Counted from the stretch's first letter, positions 46,691 to 57,308 are shown. The stretch is 64,000 nt of DNA from CAWEBF01 sp963807235 (GCA_963807235.1 CAWEBF010000029.1:110439-174438); one strand, 5' to 3'. The notes: generated from the letters alone by a model not told the origin. A program made the numbers and translations.

Positions 46691-46723
46691 CTTCGACATG
46701 TAGCGTGTGGTTACATGTCGAAG
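46691..46723. promoter_or_regulatory. PadR-type operator (inverted repeat)
   Basis: CTTCGACATGTA, a 9-nt spacer, then TACATGTCGAAG: a perfect 12-bp inverted repeat. The core ATGT...ACAT pair is the pattern bound by PadR dimers. It lies just upstream of padR, whose start is best placed at 46736, so the gene is probably self-regulated together with the permease. Confidence 0.75.
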
Positions 46724-46735
46724 CGCGAGGTGTCT

Positions 46736-47083
46736 ATGGTTTCTCCAAAGTCCGACATTCCGCAGGGCACGCTGGACCTCCTGATACTCAAGGTCGTGAC
46801 CCTCGGGCCGCTGCACGGCTACGCGATCGCCCAGCGCCTGCAGCAGATCTCCCGCGATGTCCTTCAAGTGCAGCAGGGCACGCTGTACCCCGCCCTTCAC
46901 CGCCTCGAAAACCGCGACCTGCTCGTGGCGGAATGGAAGCTGTCGGACACCGGCCGTGAGGCCAAGTTCTACCGGCTGACGCGAAAAGGGCGGGCGCAGC
47001 TCGAGCGCGACACCGCCAGCTGGGAGCGGCTCGCGGAAGCGATCGGGCTGGTGCTCCGCACGGCCGAAGGAGACCAGCCATGA
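46736..47083 (+). CDS. PadR-family transcriptional regulator
   Basis: A 115-residue winged-helix protein. I chose ATG 46736 because GAGG stands five bases upstream; the ATG at 46715 lies inside the operator repeat. Motifs: IPQGTLDLLILKVVTLGPLHGYAIAQRLQQIS, VQQGTLYPALHRLENRDLLVAEWKLSDTGREAKFYRLTRKGRAQL. This short form (PadR-s1/s2) typically controls neighbouring transport genes. Its TGA overlaps the permease ATG (ATGA), the standard arrangement for acidobacterial orphan permeases. Confidence 0.93.
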   Translation: MVSPKSDIPQGTLDLLILKVVTLGPLHGYAIAQRLQQISRDVLQVQQGTLYPALHRLENRDLLVAEWKLSDTGREAKFYRLTRKGRAQLERDTASWERLAEAIGLVLRTAEGDQP

Positions 47084-49742
47084 CGCGATGGTTGCGGCGG
47101 CTCCTTCGAGGACGTGAACTGGACCGGCAACTGGACGCCGAGCTGCGGGATCACGTCGAACGCCTGGTGGCCGACTACGCGCGGCGTGGAATGAGCGAGA
47201 CGGATGCCCGCCGGAAGGCGCTGATCGCCGTCGGCGGCGTTGAACAAATGAAGGAACTGTCCCGCGACGTCCGCGGCACTCTCTGGGTGGAAGAAATCGG
47301 CCGCGACATCGCCTACACAATCCGGCAGCTGCGCCGCCAGCCGGCGTTCTGGTCGACTGTCGTCATCACGCTCGTCGTGGGGATTGCCACGAGCACGAGC
47401 ATGTTCGCCATCGTCAACGGCGTGCTGCTGCGGCCGTTGCCGTATCGTGAGCCCGAGCGTCTCGTGAGCATCACCGATGTCGGCTTTCGCGGGGTCTACG
47501 TCGAACTGCGGCAACACAGCAAGACCATGGCTATCGGCGCGTTCATGCCACGGGCGCCGATGTCGCTCACCGGCCGCGGCGAGCCGATCCGCCTCGAGGC
47601 GTCGCTGGCGGATTCGAACCTGTTCGACGTGCTCGGCGTCGAAGCGCAGATCGGCCGGAGGTTCGTGGCGGCGGACGTGCGGCCTGGCGCGCCGCCAGTG
47701 GTCATCCTCGGATATGGGCTCTGGCAGCAACGCTTCGGAGGCGACTCGACCATCGTGGGCCAGCCCCTGACGCTCGATGGAGTGTCGCATACGGTCACCG
47801 GCGTGATGTCGGCCGACTTCCGGGTCCCTTCCGGCGTGGACATCTGGCTTCCGCTCGTGATCGACCCCGCGAGTCAGGATCGCGCGAATCAGGTTGACCT
47901 GTGGGCCAACGGCGCGAACATGGTCGCGAGACTACGCACCGGCTTCTCACTGGCGCAGGCGCAACAGGAGGTGCGCGCTCTCGTTCCCCCGCTTCGCGAC
48001 CGCTTTCCCTGGAGCATGCCCGCCGACTTCGGACAAAGCGCCACGGCCGTACCCCTTCTCGAGCAGATCGTCGGCTCCGTCAGGCCGATGCTGCTGGTCC
48101 TGTTCGCATCCGTGATCGCGGTTCTGCTCATTCTCTGCGTGAACGTCGCGAACCTGCTGCTCACGCGCGGACTGGGACGGGAGCGGGAGCTGGCGATTCG
48201 TTCCGCGGTTGGCGGGACGCGCGCACGGCTGGTCCGGCAGTTGATCATGGAGAGCCTGACTGTCGCGGTGTTGGCTGGCATGCTTGGCATTGCCGCGTCA
48301 TTCGCGCTGCTGGAGCTCACGGTTACGCTGATTCCGGCAGACGTGCCGCGCGCCGAGAGCATCGTGATGGACGCCTGGGTGGTCGCTTTCGCGCTGGGCG
48401 TGTCGGCCGTCACTGGCCTGTTGTTCGGGATCGTGCCCGCGATTCGCGCCACGAAATCGGGCCTGAGGTCGCCGCTGGGCGTCGGTGGTTCGACGCAGCT
48501 GCAGGTGTCGGAGCGACGGACCTCTCGGCTGCTCGCCGCCGCCGAGTTCGCCCTTGCAGTGATGCTTGTGGTGTCGGCGTCGCTGCTCGTCAAGAGCTTG
48601 TGGAATCTTCTCTCAGTCGATCCCGGGTTTCGCGTAGAGCAGCTCGTCACAGCCAACGTGGCCCCGCCTCGACAGCGGTACAGCAAGCCCGACGTGCATC
48701 TGCGCTTCGTGGAGGACGTGCTCACGCGTCTTCGCGGCATGCCCGGCGTGCGGTCGGCCGCGGCGGGCTACGCAGCTCCATTTGCCGGACGCCAATTCGG
48801 CAGTGTGTTTTCCATCGAAGGCCGACCGGACCCAACCACCAAGAGCGGCGACTGGGCCATGGCGGACGTTCGCACGTCGGTGACGGCGGACTATCTCCGT
48901 GTGCTCGGTGTGCCAATCCTGGAGGGGCGCCCCTTCGACGAGAGTGATCGCCCGGACACGCCACGTGTGGCAATCGTCAGCCGGAGTCTTGCCCGAGCCT
49001 ACTGGGGCGACACAGCCCGGTCGGCGTTCGGATCCGGTTTGCGGGCGGCCCCAACACACCATGGATCACAATCGTGGGCGTTGCGGCCGACATCAAGTGG
49101 AACAACCTGGGTGAAGAGCAGAACTTTGCCACCGGTGCCCCGGCGGCCGGCTTTCTGGGCACGGTGTACGCGCCCTTTGCGCAGACACCATTTGTAGGCC
49201 TCGATGGCGTCCGCCTGCTGCTGCGCACGGATACCGAACCCGAGCGAATCGCCGCCAATCTGCGCGCCGTCGTCCATGCCCTCGATAGCGACACGCCAGT
49301 CACTGACATCAAGTCGGGCGACGCCGCGATCGCGCAGTCAGTGGCGCGTCCGCGGTTCACGGCGTTTCTCCTCGCGCTCTTTGCCGGCGTGGCGCTGTTT
49401 CTGGGCGCGATCGGGGTCTACGGTGTGCTGGCCTACGCGGTTGGCCGGCGGACGCAGGAATTCGGCGTGCGTCTCGCGCTTGGCGCCTCGGGTCGAGACC
49501 TGCTCGGCGGGGTCCTCACTGAAGGCGCCCGGTTGACGCTCGCAGGGGTCGCCCTGGGACTTGCCGGCGCATTCGTGGTGACCCGCGCACTGTCGGGCCT
49601 GCTGTTCGGCGTCGCGCCGGTCGATCCCGGCGTGTTTGGTGGCGTGGCGCTGCTGTTCGTCGTCGTGGGACTGCTCGCGTCCTATCTGCCGGCTCGCCGC
49701 GCCATGCGCGTCGATCCCGTCGCGGCGCTGCAAACGGAGTAG
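47080..49742 (+). CDS. ADOP-type MacB/FtsX permease, copy 1 (frame break near 49035)
   Basis: About 886 residues. The N-terminal soluble helix bundle (LDRQLDAELRDHVERLVADYARRGMSETDARRKALIAVGG) is specific to acidobacterial duplicated orphan permeases. A MacB periplasmic core follows (LVVGIATSTSMFAIVNGVLLRPLPYREPERLVSI through WQQRFGGD), then two FtsX membrane blocks (FASVIAVLLILCVNVANLLLTRGLGRERELAIRSAVGG; RRTQEFGVRLALGASGRDLL). A missing base near 49035 breaks the frame. It ends VDPVAALQTE. No ATPase gene is nearby, as expected for orphan permeases. The substrate is unknown. Confidence 0.9.
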
Positions 49743-49748
49743 ACGGCG

Positions 49749-52231
49749 CTACTCCGTCCGAAGCGCGACCGTCGGCGAGATGCGGGTCGCGCGCCGGACT
49801 GGTGCATACGTGGCGGCAAGGCTGCAGCCCGCCAGGAGCAGCGCAACACTTCGTACGTCAGCGGGTCCAAGGGGCTCAGGCCGAACAGCCTGGACCGCAG
49901 ACCTATCGACGCGGCCACAGCGCCGACGAGTCCGGCGGCGATGCCGATGAACACTGCACGCGAGTGGCCGGCAACAACCAGCCACACGACAGCCGCAGGC
50001 GGCGCACCGAGAGCCATGCGGACTCCGATCCCACGTGTGCGTTGCTGCACGGCGTACGCGAACACTCCGAACATGCCCACGCTGGCCAACGCCAGCGCGA
50101 AGGCGCCCAGCGCGGCTGCGAGAATCGGTCCCCACTTCATAGACGTGCGCACGTTGTTCAGCTCATCAGCCAGAGGGTGTCAACGTCACTTGGACCCGGC
50201 TATCGACCCTCGCCGCAGATCGCCGCAACCTGGGCGGCAGCGGTGCTTGGACCCTTTACGAGCAGCACCGGCGCCTGGCTGGCGCGTGGGTCCTGGCTGA
50301 TGAAGTCGAGAACCTGGGTGCCAGGGGCGACCGCCCGGTAGAACATCGGGCGCACCTTTCCGGTGGCATTGACGGACACGTTGCGAGCCACACCAATGAC
50401 CTGCTGCGGGACCATCTCGCCCGCTGGTCCTCGCCGGCGCATCACGAAACTCTGTCCCACCGGATCCCGGCCGGGCCAGAATGCCTGCGCCATCGCTTCA
50501 TTGACGATGACCGCCGGCTGACCCGTATCGCCTTCGACGAACCCACGGCCAACGCGGAGCGGAATTTCCAGCAGCGAGAGATAGTTTACCGAAACATCGA
50601 GAAAGAGAACCTCGTGCAGCTGATCGTTCGCCTGGCCCGGCATCCGAATGAGCGTGCCCTCCCGGTAGAGTGAAAACGGATTACGTGATCCGAAGGCGTA
50701 TCGCGTATCCGGCCGGCGCGGCAACGCCCCGAGCGATATCTTCGAAAAACGACGTGGCGCGCGGCCGGTCATAGGTCCGCTCGGGAACCGTGAAGCTCAC
50801 GGCGATCACGTCGTCCACTCGAAATCCTGGATCGAACGAGGCGGCACCGCGCTGCGCCCCGCGTGCCAGCAGCCCGGCGCTCGCGAGCAGGATCACGCTC
50901 ACGGCCACCTGTACGCCGAGGAGCACGCTGCGCAGACGGAGACGATACGACCACGTTTCGAAGCCCCGCGATGTCGCCCTCTTCGTGACAACGCCTGTCA
51001 CGATCAGTGCCGGTGCCAGTGAGAAGACCAGTGCAGATACCAAACCGATGGCGACGACGCCCGCCAGCACCGACGTATCCGGCGCAACGGGAAATGGAAA
51101 CTGCACTCGTGTCGAGGCACCCGCGACGAAACGGAACAACACGGGCGGGAGCTGTGCAGCTATTGCGATACCCACGGTGGCGGCAAGGATTCCGAGCACC
51201 GCCCCTTCGGTGAGCAGGAGCCTTATGAGGCGACCGCGGCTCGCGCCGAGCGCCGCGCGCGTGCCAATCTCACGCAGCCGCGCGAGGGTGCGCGCCAACA
51301 TCAGGTTGCCTACGTTTGCGCACGCGATAAGCCAGACCAGGACCAGGCCGCCCACCAGCATCGCTACCGTAAGCAGCGCCTGAGCGGAATCGGAACGTCC
51401 CGGCTGCGACATGAAGGTTGTGTCGATCACAATCGCGCCCCTGGCCGGCAGCCCGGAAACCGCCGTCCATCCGCGTGCAAGCGCGCCGAGTTCAAGGGCT
51501 GCTTGTGCTCGCGTAGCGTCAAGACGAAGGCGGGCGACCACGTCGGCGCAGCAAGCGCGAGGATCGGACAGCATTCGCTGGCTCTCGACGTCGCCGGGCT
51601 TGATCAGCGTAACGGCGCCGGCCGGCAGATAGATGTCGATGTCGTATGCGGGTTCCGCGCTCTCGAATTCGGCCGAGACCACGCCGACTACGGTGAAGGG
51701 AACCCCGTTGATCCGCAGCAGTGATCCAATGATTCCCGGATCGCCACCAAAGCGGCGCTGCCAGGTCGTGTGCGCAAGCATCGCCACGGGCACCGGACGT
51801 CCAGGGCGGTCGTCGTCGGAGATGATTCGCCGCCCAAGCGCAGGCGCGACCCCAAGGAGATCGAGCAGGTTGCCAGTGATCATCAACGCACGCAGCGGCC
51901 CGGTCCCCTCAAGCTCCACCACGTCGCCGCGCATGGCGGCCACGCCCTGCAGCGACGTCGTCTGCCCGGCCAGCGTTCTCGCATCGGCCATTGACAGACC
52001 AGTGACTTGAGCCGACGGATCCTGCGCGTAGATGCGAACGAGCTTGTCCGGATCGGCCACGCCGCTCCATGGGCGCCAGACGATGCCGCCAATGACTGTG
52101 AACAGCGTTGCGTTGAGGCCGATGGCGGCGCCGAGCACGACCAACACAGTTGCCGCCACGCCGGGTGCGCGTCGCAGGCCGCGGAGGCCGGCGACGATAT
52201 CAGCGCGAAGAGCGTCGAGCCAAAGAGTCAT
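49749..52231 (-). CDS. ADOP-type MacB/FtsX permease, copy 2 (several frame breaks)
   Basis: ATG 52231 (MTLWLDALRADIVAGLRGLRRAPG) begins without the helix-bundle extension of copy 1. The core reads VLGAAIGLNATLFTVIGGIVWRPW, AMLAHTTWQRRFGGDPGIIGSLLRING, ANVGNLMLARTLARLREIGTRAALGASRGRLIRLLLTEGA. The second half continues through PLRVGRGFVEGDTGQPAVIVNEAMAQAFWPGRDPVG and TRGIGVRMALGAPPAAVVWLV, ending TRISPTVALRTE. Frame breaks lie near 50695, 50165 and 49860. It faces copy 1 tail-to-tail with a 6-bp gap and has no regulator of its own nearby. Confidence 0.85.
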
Positions 52232-52374
52232 TGGCGCTCGGCTAAGCAAGCAGGCTGCCAACCTGGACTGCGCGCGGGCATCAACCGCGACGAGCGCCGG
52301 CTGGTTCCTGCGTCCGATTTCGAACAGTCTGATCCCAGTGTCGCGACTCGTGCAAGGGGCCGCCTTCGCACCGG

Positions 52375-52872
52375 TCACGCCGCCGCCGGTCGCGCGCTCG
52401 CAACGAGGTCGCGAATCCCGGACGCGAAGACGCCGGCCGCCAGCACGAGCAGTATCCATGCGGGGAACCCGTGATAGCTGGGGCCGAACCCGGTCGCGAG
52501 CCTCGACCAGCCGATCATCTGCGGGATCAGGAAGGCCAGAAACGCTCCGTACACAATGCCCATGACGGCGTGCATCGCCCGCTCGCCCGCGGGCAGCCGG
52601 CGGATCTTGTCTTCCTCGATGAAATCCCAGAGGGTGATGCAGACCTCGCCGAGGAGGAGCCCCAGCAGGACCCAGGCGAAGGCGCCGTGCCAGGTCACGA
52701 ATCCCAGGCTTCCGATGATGATCGCGTACGCGAAATCGCGCGAGGCGTGCAGACGCAGCTCCACGCGGGTGTGCACACCGTGCGCCAGCTTCAGCCTGTA
52801 CTCATGGTAGTACAGCGTGTCGAAGGCGCCGAGCGAGGCTTGCAGCACCAGCAGCCAGATCGCGGTTGTCAT
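52375..52872 (-). CDS. Four-helix membrane protein of unknown function
   Basis: 165 residues; ATG 52872 overlaps the DUF4166 stop (ATGA). Helices: TAIWLLVLQASLGAFDTLYYHEY, FAYAIIIGSLGFVTWHGAFAWVLLGLLLGEVCITLWDFIEED, HAVMGIVYGAFLAFLIPQM, WILLVLAAGVFASGIRDL. Charged and His residues near the membrane (DTLYYHEYRLKL, ELRLHASRD, DFIEEDKIRR) could bind metal. Coupling to a DUF4166 gene suggests both act on the same small molecule or pigment, but this is a guess. Confidence 0.7.
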   Translation of the reverse strand: MTTAIWLLVLQASLGAFDTLYYHEYRLKLAHGVHTRVELRLHASRDFAYAIIIGSLGFVTWHGAFAWVLLGLLLGEVCITLWDFIEEDKIRRLPAGERAMHAVMGIVYGAFLAFLIPQMIGWSRLATGFGPSYHGFPAWILLVLAAGVFASGIRDLVASARPAAA

Positions 52873-53485
52873 GACGGGCGGAGAGCCCCGGCATAGCGGC
52901 AGACGATCCGCCCGCGCCATGTGACCGTCACCGCGACACGCCATCCTTCCGCTGTAGCGGAGACCACGGCCCCCACGCGGGGACTCAGCGGCGCTGGCAC
53001 GGACAGGCCGGCGACCTGGATCGATGACTGCCGATACAGAAGCGCGCCCTGCTCGACCGCGAGATCGAACGAGATGCGCCCAAGGCCCAGACGCTCTACG
53101 AGCCGCGAGCCGCTCGCGCGTTGACGCGTCTGGAGAATCGACTCACCGATGCGGCGCGTCCACACGAGTTCCGAGCCGTCCTCGGCGACATCGAGCCGCA
53201 CCGGTTGACGGGGCCCTGCGGCGGGAAGCTTCATCAACCAGATCAGCTGGCGGGCCAGCCATCCGTGCCATGTTCGACATCGATCGTGCCTTCCGCGCGC
53301 AGGGGCGGCAGATGGGCGCGGCGGACGTGCGCATGCAGCGAAGCGAACGCGTCTCCGAGAACGGCTTCATACGGAGAGCAGTTCCTCGCTGCAGGAGGCG
53401 CGAACCCCACGGCGCACAGCTTATCGTTCTGGAGACAGGTGGGGAAGCAGCGCGGGCTCGACACCGTTCCGCCCCGGTTCGACAC
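52869..53485 (-). CDS. DUF4166-domain protein (frame break near 53240)
   Basis: Two frames join into a single DUF4166 domain: SPYEAVLGDAFASLHAHVRRAHLPPLRAEGTIDVEHGTDGW, a missing base near 53240, then LARQLIWLMKLPAAGPRQPVRLDVAEDGSELVWTRRIGES. It ends VSATAEGWRVAVTVTWRGRIVCRYAGALRPS. In many bacteria this domain is the C-terminal half of an SDR-type oxidoreductase; here it stands alone. The exact start is unclear. It is coupled to the membrane protein downstream. Confidence 0.7.
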
Positions 53486-53526
53486 CTGCTAGGATCAGGC
53501 AGTTACCTAACCTCGGAGGCTTGATA

Positions 53527-54091
53527 GTGGACGATCCGTCTGGCCGGAAGCGCACGAACGAAGAAGAGTATTTTCAGAAGAGGGACCGCGAGCTCATCGA
53601 GCAGATGCGACAGCGGGCGAAGGCCCAGCAGGAGCTGCGCGAGCTCGGCGAGCAGGTAGGAGTCACCGATCCGGAGTTGAGCCGCGAGCTCGCCGAGATG
53701 GGATTCACGCCGGAAACCGTGAAGCTGTTGCCGCTCATCCCCGTCCTGGAAATGGCGTGGGCGGAGGGCGAGGTGACAGCCGGCCGAACGGAAGATGGTG
53801 GTCGATGCCGCACGCGGGCGCGGGATCGAGGCCGGAGGCGCGGCGGACCGTCAGCTCGCGGATTGGCTCGATCGGCGACCCGAGGACAGCGTGTTCCGCC
53901 GCGCGGGGAGTCTGATCAACGCCTTGTTCGAGTCGGGCGGCCGCTTCGACATCACGCCGGACGACATCATCAAGTACTGCGAGGCGATCGCCGACGCGTC
54001 GGGCGGTCTCTTCGGGATTCGGCGCGTCTCGGCCGAGGAGCGTGCGACGCTCAGTCGCATCGCGAACGAGATCAAGAGCCGGCAGAAGTAG
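53527..54091 (+). CDS. TerB-like soluble helical protein (frame break near 53793)
   Basis: GTG 53527 follows GGAGG by seven bases. The N-terminus is a charged coiled coil (NEEEYFQKRDRELIEQMRQRAKAQQELREL). The body, LLPLIPVLEMAWAEGEVTA and then AERKMVVDAARGRGIEAGG once an extra G near 53793 is removed, resembles the TerB fold (the MAWADG block). It ends LFGIRRVSAEERATLSRIANEIKSRQK. TerB-like proteins occur in stress and membrane-associated complexes; no specific role is visible. Confidence 0.7.
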
Positions 54092-54114
54092 CTCGCGTCG
54101 AGCGCGGGCGGCGC

Positions 54115-55023
54115 TCACAGTCGGCGCAAAGCGCGCTCGAGCACCTCCTCCATCCGGCCCGTCATTCCCTCGACATCGAGCGGCGCGCGGCCGTCGATCT
54201 GGATCGGAAGGAACTGTTTCCACGAAGGCCCATACGACAGGAGCGCGTGAACATCCCACCACGCGTCGACCCTCTGCCCCGATTCGGCTTCGTAGATCGC
54301 CAGAAAACGGTCGGCCATCCTCGCCGAGAAGAGGACAGTGAGGTTGAGGCGACAATGGCCCACGTCGGCCTCTGGAGGCCCGATGCACGCTTCGATCCAG
54401 TCCACCACGCCGGTCAGCCGCTCGCGCGACCAGAGCATGTTGAAGTGCTGGTAGTCGCGATGCAGGAAGCAGACGCGCGTAGGCGCGCGATCCTCGGCGA
54501 CGAGCGCAATAGCTTCGTTCCAAACGTCGGTGCGTGACGCGTCAGGCGGAGGCGACAGTTGGCCGCGGTCGAGCCACGATTCGAACTGTGTGCCGTCGAG
54601 GGCGAGAGCATGGATGCGCACGAGCATCTGTGCCATCTGCCGCAGCCAGCGTTCTCGATCGCGGGGCATCAAGTGCACCTTCCCAGGCAAACGCGTCATG
54701 AGGACGGCGGGACCGCCGAGTGCTGCGTCGGTGGTCGAGCCGATCACGCGCGGGGCAGGGATGCCGCTGGCTTCGAGCTTCGTGAGGACGGCTGTCTCCA
54801 GGGGCACCGCGCGAGCAATCCACTGCTGCCACTCGCTGTCGGGCGCCCACCAGCGCAGCACATACTCCTCGCGACGGCCGTTCTGCTCGACCGTCAACCG
54901 GTGGACGATCGATGTGAGACCGCCGGTGAGCCGCTTCGATCCCACTACTCGGGCAGTGCTGCCAAGGGTCTGTTCGACCCATGCGACTAACTGGGCGGGC
55001 GGTCGGGCGTCGGGCCGGGGCAT
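54115..55023 (-). CDS. Aminoglycoside phosphotransferase (APH)-like kinase
   Basis: A 302-residue small-molecule kinase. It has the APH N-lobe (LTGGLTSIVHRLTVEQNGRREEYVLRWW), the Brenner catalytic loop CFLHRDYQHFNMLW, and the metal Asp in LTGVVDWIEACIGPPEADVGH. Members phosphorylate antibiotics, choline, homoserine or sugars; the substrate cannot be told. A TAGACT box lies 6 bp before its ATG, inside the left copy of a 24-bp direct repeat. Confidence 0.85.
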   Translation of the reverse strand: MPRPDARPPAQLVAWVEQTLGSTARVVGSKRLTGGLTSIVHRLTVEQNGRREEYVLRWWAPDSEWQQWIARAVPLETAVLTKLEASGIPAPRVIGSTTDAALGGPAVLMTRLPGKVHLMPRDRERWLRQMAQMLVRIHALALDGTQFESWLDRGQLSPPPDASRTDVWNEAIALVAEDRAPTRVCFLHRDYQHFNMLWSRERLTGVVDWIEACIGPPEADVGHCRLNLTVLFSARMADRFLAIYEAESGQRVDAWWDVHALLSYGPSWKQFLPIQIDGRAPLDVEGMTGRMEEVLERALRRL

Positions 55024-55025
55024 CT

Positions 55026-55049
55026 GCCGAGTCTAGTGCGCGCGCTCGT
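55026..55049. repeat. 24-bp direct repeat, left copy
   Basis: This unit starts GCCGAGTCTAG and ends GCGCGCTCGT. It is identical to 57927-57950. It includes the presumed -10 (TAGACT, minus strand) of the APH-like gene. Confidence 0.8.
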
Positions 55050-55102
55050 CACGAGCCGAGAACCGTCGGCCGTCGAGCCAGGTAGGCGATCGTTGTGCGG
55101 CA

Positions 55103-55108
55103 TATAAT
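55103..55108 (+). promoter_or_regulatory. -10 box of the Ser/Thr kinase gene
   Basis: A perfect TATAAT lies 16 bp before ATG 55125, giving a leader of only about 10 nt. No clear -35 is visible at 17 bp. Confidence 0.5.
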
Positions 55109-55124
55109 CTGCCATCCTTCGAAC

Positions 55125-57308
55125 ATGCCACTCGAGCTGGGCTCGCAGATCGGGCCGTATGAAATCGTCTCGCTGATCGGCACCGGCGGCATGGGTGAGG
55201 TCTATCGTGCGCGCGACACGCGTCTTGATCGTGACGTGGCGATCAAGATCCTCCCCGAGGCGTTTGCCGGCGACCCCGATCGCGTCCGGCGCTTCGAGCA
55301 GGAGGCCCGAGCAATTGCGGCGCTGAATCATCCGCACATCTGCCAGATCCATGATGTCGGCCCCGGCTATCTGGTGCTCGAATACGTGGAGGGCACCCCT
55401 CTGTACGGTCCGCTCGGCGTCGAGGAAGTGGTACGCCTGGCGATGCAGATCGTGGCGGCACTCGAAGAGGCACATCGGCACGGGATCCTGCACCGAGACC
55501 TCAAGCCCGGAAACATCCTGATCACTCGAAACCAGGGGGCGTCGTATTCAGCGATCGCCAAACTGCTCGACTTCGGTCTGGCCAAGTCACTGGTGTCGGG
55601 TGCAGATGCCACGCGCACCGCCGAGGGCACGATCGCGGGTACGGCGGCGTACATGTCGCCGGAGCAGGCACAGGGAAAGGCGGTCGATGCGCGCTCGGAC
55701 GTCTTCAGCCTTGGTGCGGTGCTCTACGAGCTGATTTCTGGCCAGCGAGCGTTTCGAGGAGACACGATTGCCGAAGTAATGAGCGCCGTGCTGCGTGACA
55801 GACCACGCTCGCTCGGCGCCTCTCAGCTCGCGCGTGTCGTCGACCGGTGTCTGGAAAAGGACCCCCCTCGACGGTATCAGACGATGGCGGAGGTGCGAGC
55901 CGCGCTGGAAGATGTGGCGAGGGCGAGTCCAGACCGCGAGCCGTCGATTGCCGTGTTGCCATTCGCAAATCTCAGCGCCGACAAGGAGAACGAGTATTTC
56001 AGCGATGGCCTCGCAGAGGAGATCATCAACGCGCTCACGCAGATTCAGGGGCTCAAAGTGACAGCCCGTACGTCCGCCTTCGCTTTTCGCGGCAAGGAGC
56101 AGGACATCCGGAAGATTGCCGAGGCGTTGGACGTGCGCACCGTTCTCGAGGGCAGTGTTCGTCGGGCCGGCGCCCGCATTCGCGTGACCGCGCAGCTCAT
56201 CAACGCCGCCGATGGGTATCACCTGTGGTCGGAGCGCTACGACCGGGAACTGGCAGACGTCTTCGCCGTGCAGGACGAAATCGCCACAGCCATTGCCAAA
56301 GCTCTCCAGGTGAAACTGGCCGGAGAATCTGTCGGACGCAGGCGGTACACGCCGAGCATTCCGTGCTACGAGGCGTATCTCAGGGCGCTGCACGAGTCGC
56401 AAAGGTTGACGCTCGACGCGATGACACGCAGCAAGGAATGGTACGAACGGGCCATTGCCCTCGACCCGGGCTTCGCGCTCGCGCACAGCATGTTCGGCTT
56501 CCACTTCGCCCAGCTTGCAAACTACGGTCTGCTGCCGGCTCACGAGGCCATGCCGCTCGTGCGCAGTGAAGCCCGCAAGGCGCTCGCCATCGATCCCTCG
56601 CTTCCAGAGGGACACGCCACGCTGGGCCTCGTCGCCGGGCTCTACGATTACGACTGGCTGGAAGCGGCCCGACGATTCGAGCTCGCGATGGCCGGCGATC
56701 CGGTGCCGTCCCAGGTCCGGCGGTACTACGCTTTGTATTACCTGCTACCGGTTGGCCGCGCCGAGGAGGCCGTCGAGGAATGCACACTCGCGCTCCAGGA
56801 AGACCCGCTCGACCTGAGCAGCCGGCTGCGCCTTGCGCAGTGCCTTCAGGCGGCCGGGCGTCGCGACCAGGCATCCAGCGAATTGCGACGGGTGCTCGAG
56901 CTCGACGAAACCCTGTGGTTCACCCACTTCATCTGGGCCCTCGAACAGCTGCGTGAAGGCCGAGTCGCAGACGCGATTACGCATGCCGACACGGCGAGTA
57001 CGCTCGCGCCGTGGAACCCGTCGGCCAAAGGGCTTCTCGCCGCGGCGTTCAGGGCCAACGGCGACATCCCACGATCGGAAGCGCTGCTCGACAAGCTCAG
57101 GCCAGGACGGGCGTACGGCACTCCGCTCGGGCTCGCGACATTCCATTTGGCGTGTTCAGAAATCGAGGCGTGCGCGGATTGGACCGAACGGGCGATCGCT
57201 GAGCGCCACCCCGCGATCTTCTTCTTCCTGCGCGCACACGCGACCGCGCTCCAGAAGAGCCCGCGTTGGCCAGCCTTGGCGAGACAGCTGAATTTGACGA
57301 CGTTCTAG
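55125..57308 (+). CDS. Ser/Thr protein kinase with TolB-like and TPR domains
   Basis: About 727 residues. The Hanks-type kinase domain (about 10-270) is complete: GTGGMGEVYRARD, the Lys of VAIKILPE, HRDLKPGN, DFGLAK, the MSPEQ activation-loop end and DVFSLGAVLYEL. It is followed without a membrane helix by a TolB-like domain (PSIAVLPFANLSADKENEYFSDGLAEEIINAL through DEIATAIAKAL). At least six TPR-like units then run to the end (RAIALDPGFALAHSMFG, KALAIDPSLPEGHATLG). This layout is common in Acidobacteria. It is flanked by the 24-bp direct repeats. The last codons overlap an SDR-like remnant. Confidence 0.93.
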   Translation: MPLELGSQIGPYEIVSLIGTGGMGEVYRARDTRLDRDVAIKILPEAFAGDPDRVRRFEQEARAIAALNHPHICQIHDVGPGYLVLEYVEGTPLYGPLGVEEVVRLAMQIVAALEEAHRHGILHRDLKPGNILITRNQGASYSAIAKLLDFGLAKSLVSGADATRTAEGTIAGTAAYMSPEQAQGKAVDARSDVFSLGAVLYELISGQRAFRGDTIAEVMSAVLRDRPRSLGASQLARVVDRCLEKDPPRRYQTMAEVRAALEDVARASPDREPSIAVLPFANLSADKENEYFSDGLAEEIINALTQIQGLKVTARTSAFAFRGKEQDIRKIAEALDVRTVLEGSVRRAGARIRVTAQLINAADGYHLWSERYDRELADVFAVQDEIATAIAKALQVKLAGESVGRRRYTPSIPCYEAYLRALHESQRLTLDAMTRSKEWYERAIALDPGFALAHSMFGFHFAQLANYGLLPAHEAMPLVRSEARKALAIDPSLPEGHATLGLVAGLYDYDWLEAARRFELAMAGDPVPSQVRRYYALYYLLPVGRAEEAVEECTLALQEDPLDLSSRLRLAQCLQAAGRRDQASSELRRVLELDETLWFTHFIWALEQLREGRVADAITHADTASTLAPWNPSAKGLLAAAFRANGDIPRSEALLDKLRPGRAYGTPLGLATFHLACSEIEACADWTERAIAERHPAIFFFLRAHATALQKSPRWPALARQLNLTTF

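Noticed and set aside
49749..50772. Several short permease genes
   Set aside because: They are successive parts of ADOP copy 2 split by indels; together they give one complete permease.
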